Virus record (IMG/VR): IMGVR_UViG_3300022934_000101 | Span: 1 to 30,988 of that record | Direction: 5' to 3' (one strand) | Origin: a virus | Length of the DNA stretch: 30,988 nt | Part shown: positions 30,674 through 30,988 of the stretch, piece after piece | How the letters are laid out: every line of letters starts with the position of its first letter | Position numbering within the stretch: position 1 is the first letter of the stretch | Program-made: the position numbers and the translations under genes | Notes under the pieces: model-generated | What the model saw: only the letters and a program-made list of their open reading frames with translations | What the model was told of the DNA's origin: nothing | Databases searched by the model: none

Positions 30674-30988
30674 CATTCCGGATTCGTGGCGAAAATGGTT
30701 TGAATTTAACACGAAAGACGACGTTCAACGGGAGGCCATGCTCGAGGCCGCCGTTGAGCTTGGAAGGGGCATTCGAGACGACAAAAAGCCGAAATGGTTG
30801 TCTTTGCTCGGCTCGTCCGGTGCTGGAAAGTCTCATATTGCCTCCAGATTGCGCCTTGTGGCACTTGAAAGGGTTGCGCGACACAATACAAGGGTGAAGG
30901 TTTTTGAACGCGGCAGAGAGCCATTCTGGGCGTCGTGGTATTCTTGGCCGAAGATCTCGGCCGGGTTCCGAGAAGGGGCCTATTCGGT
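30621..30988 (+). CDS. DnaC-like replicative helicase loader (3' end beyond the window)
   Basis: A reading frame open to the end of the window. It reads PDIPDSWRKWFEF near the start and then GSSGAGKSH, a Walker A motif, at about 30810-30836. The arrangement (short N-terminal domain, then a P-loop with a following helix) is that of DnaC/DnaI or phage-type helicase loaders, and it follows the O-like gene as P follows O in lambda. Three in-frame ATGs are possible (30558, 30621, 30642), overlapping the O-like gene by 116, 53 or 32 bp. I use 30621; none has a good Shine-Dalgarno sequence. Walker B and the sensor motifs lie outside the window. Confidence 0.72.
   Translation, partial: MREKPGSMPQPNSAGSPDIPDSWRKWFEFNTKDDVQREAMLEAAVELGRGIRDDKKPKWLSLLGSSGAGKSHIASRLRLVALERVARHNTRVKVFERGREPFWASWYSWPKISAGFREGAYS

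Overview
The window is part of the genome of a tailed double-stranded DNA bacteriophage or prophage. Gene order and motifs point to a lambda-like head pathway and a long, non-contractile tail, so a siphovirus. No sheath or contractile baseplate gene was seen. The host is probably a Gram-negative bacterium, because one gene has a clear lipobox and two virion-like genes have N-terminal export signals; I cannot name it more closely. Base composition is about half G+C. Some genes have strong Shine-Dalgarno sites (13787, 14884, 23981) and others have A-rich leaders with none (6776, 23665). No tRNA, rRNA, CRISPR array, integrase, repressor, holin, endolysin, primase or DNA polymerase was recognised.

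Positions 1-15833 hold the rightward morphogenesis module: small and large terminase, a gpW-like joining protein, portal, S49-type capsid protease, coiled-coil scaffold-like protein and major capsid protein, then a strong intrinsic terminator at 7694-7721. Next come small virion-like genes, a LamG-type fibre-like protein with a signal peptide, a BppU-like protein, neck and tail-completion proteins, tail tube, tail chaperone, a short tape measure and tail-tip proteins, ending in a 1002-residue protein (15824-18832). A two-gene leftward cassette of helix-turn-helix-like proteins (2395-3448) sits between large terminase and gpW and overlaps its neighbours on both sides.

Positions 18829-23407 hold a second leftward operon of four genes: a fibre-attachment-like protein, a lipoprotein, a 1012-residue repetitive fibre with a signal peptide, and a PAS-domain protein with a hydrophobic C-terminus. 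It meets the tail operon tail to tail, and the two stop codons share one CTAG. A control region at 23408-23664 separates it from the rightward early genes.

Positions 23665-30988 hold the rightward DNA-metabolism module: a small unknown protein, a 36-residue membrane peptide, a stand-alone DnaA domain-IV-like protein, a Sak4-like ATPase, a DUF669-like SSB, a zinc-ribbon-like protein, an A+T-richer SNF2 helicase plus DNA methyltransferase pair, a RuvC-like resolvase, a NUMOD1/IENR1-like protein, a replication protein in the style of lambda O, and the start of a DnaC-like helicase loader that runs off the window. The O-like gene contains two equally arranged clusters of a 9-bp repeat (TGTCACGCT), followed by a purine-rich tract and an alternating G/C run. 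This looks like a replication origin embedded in its initiator gene and is the strongest unexplained structure here.

No stretch over 300 bases lacks a gene on both strands. The longest gene-poor stretches are 23408-23664 (control region) and 25976-26128 (nothing convincing).
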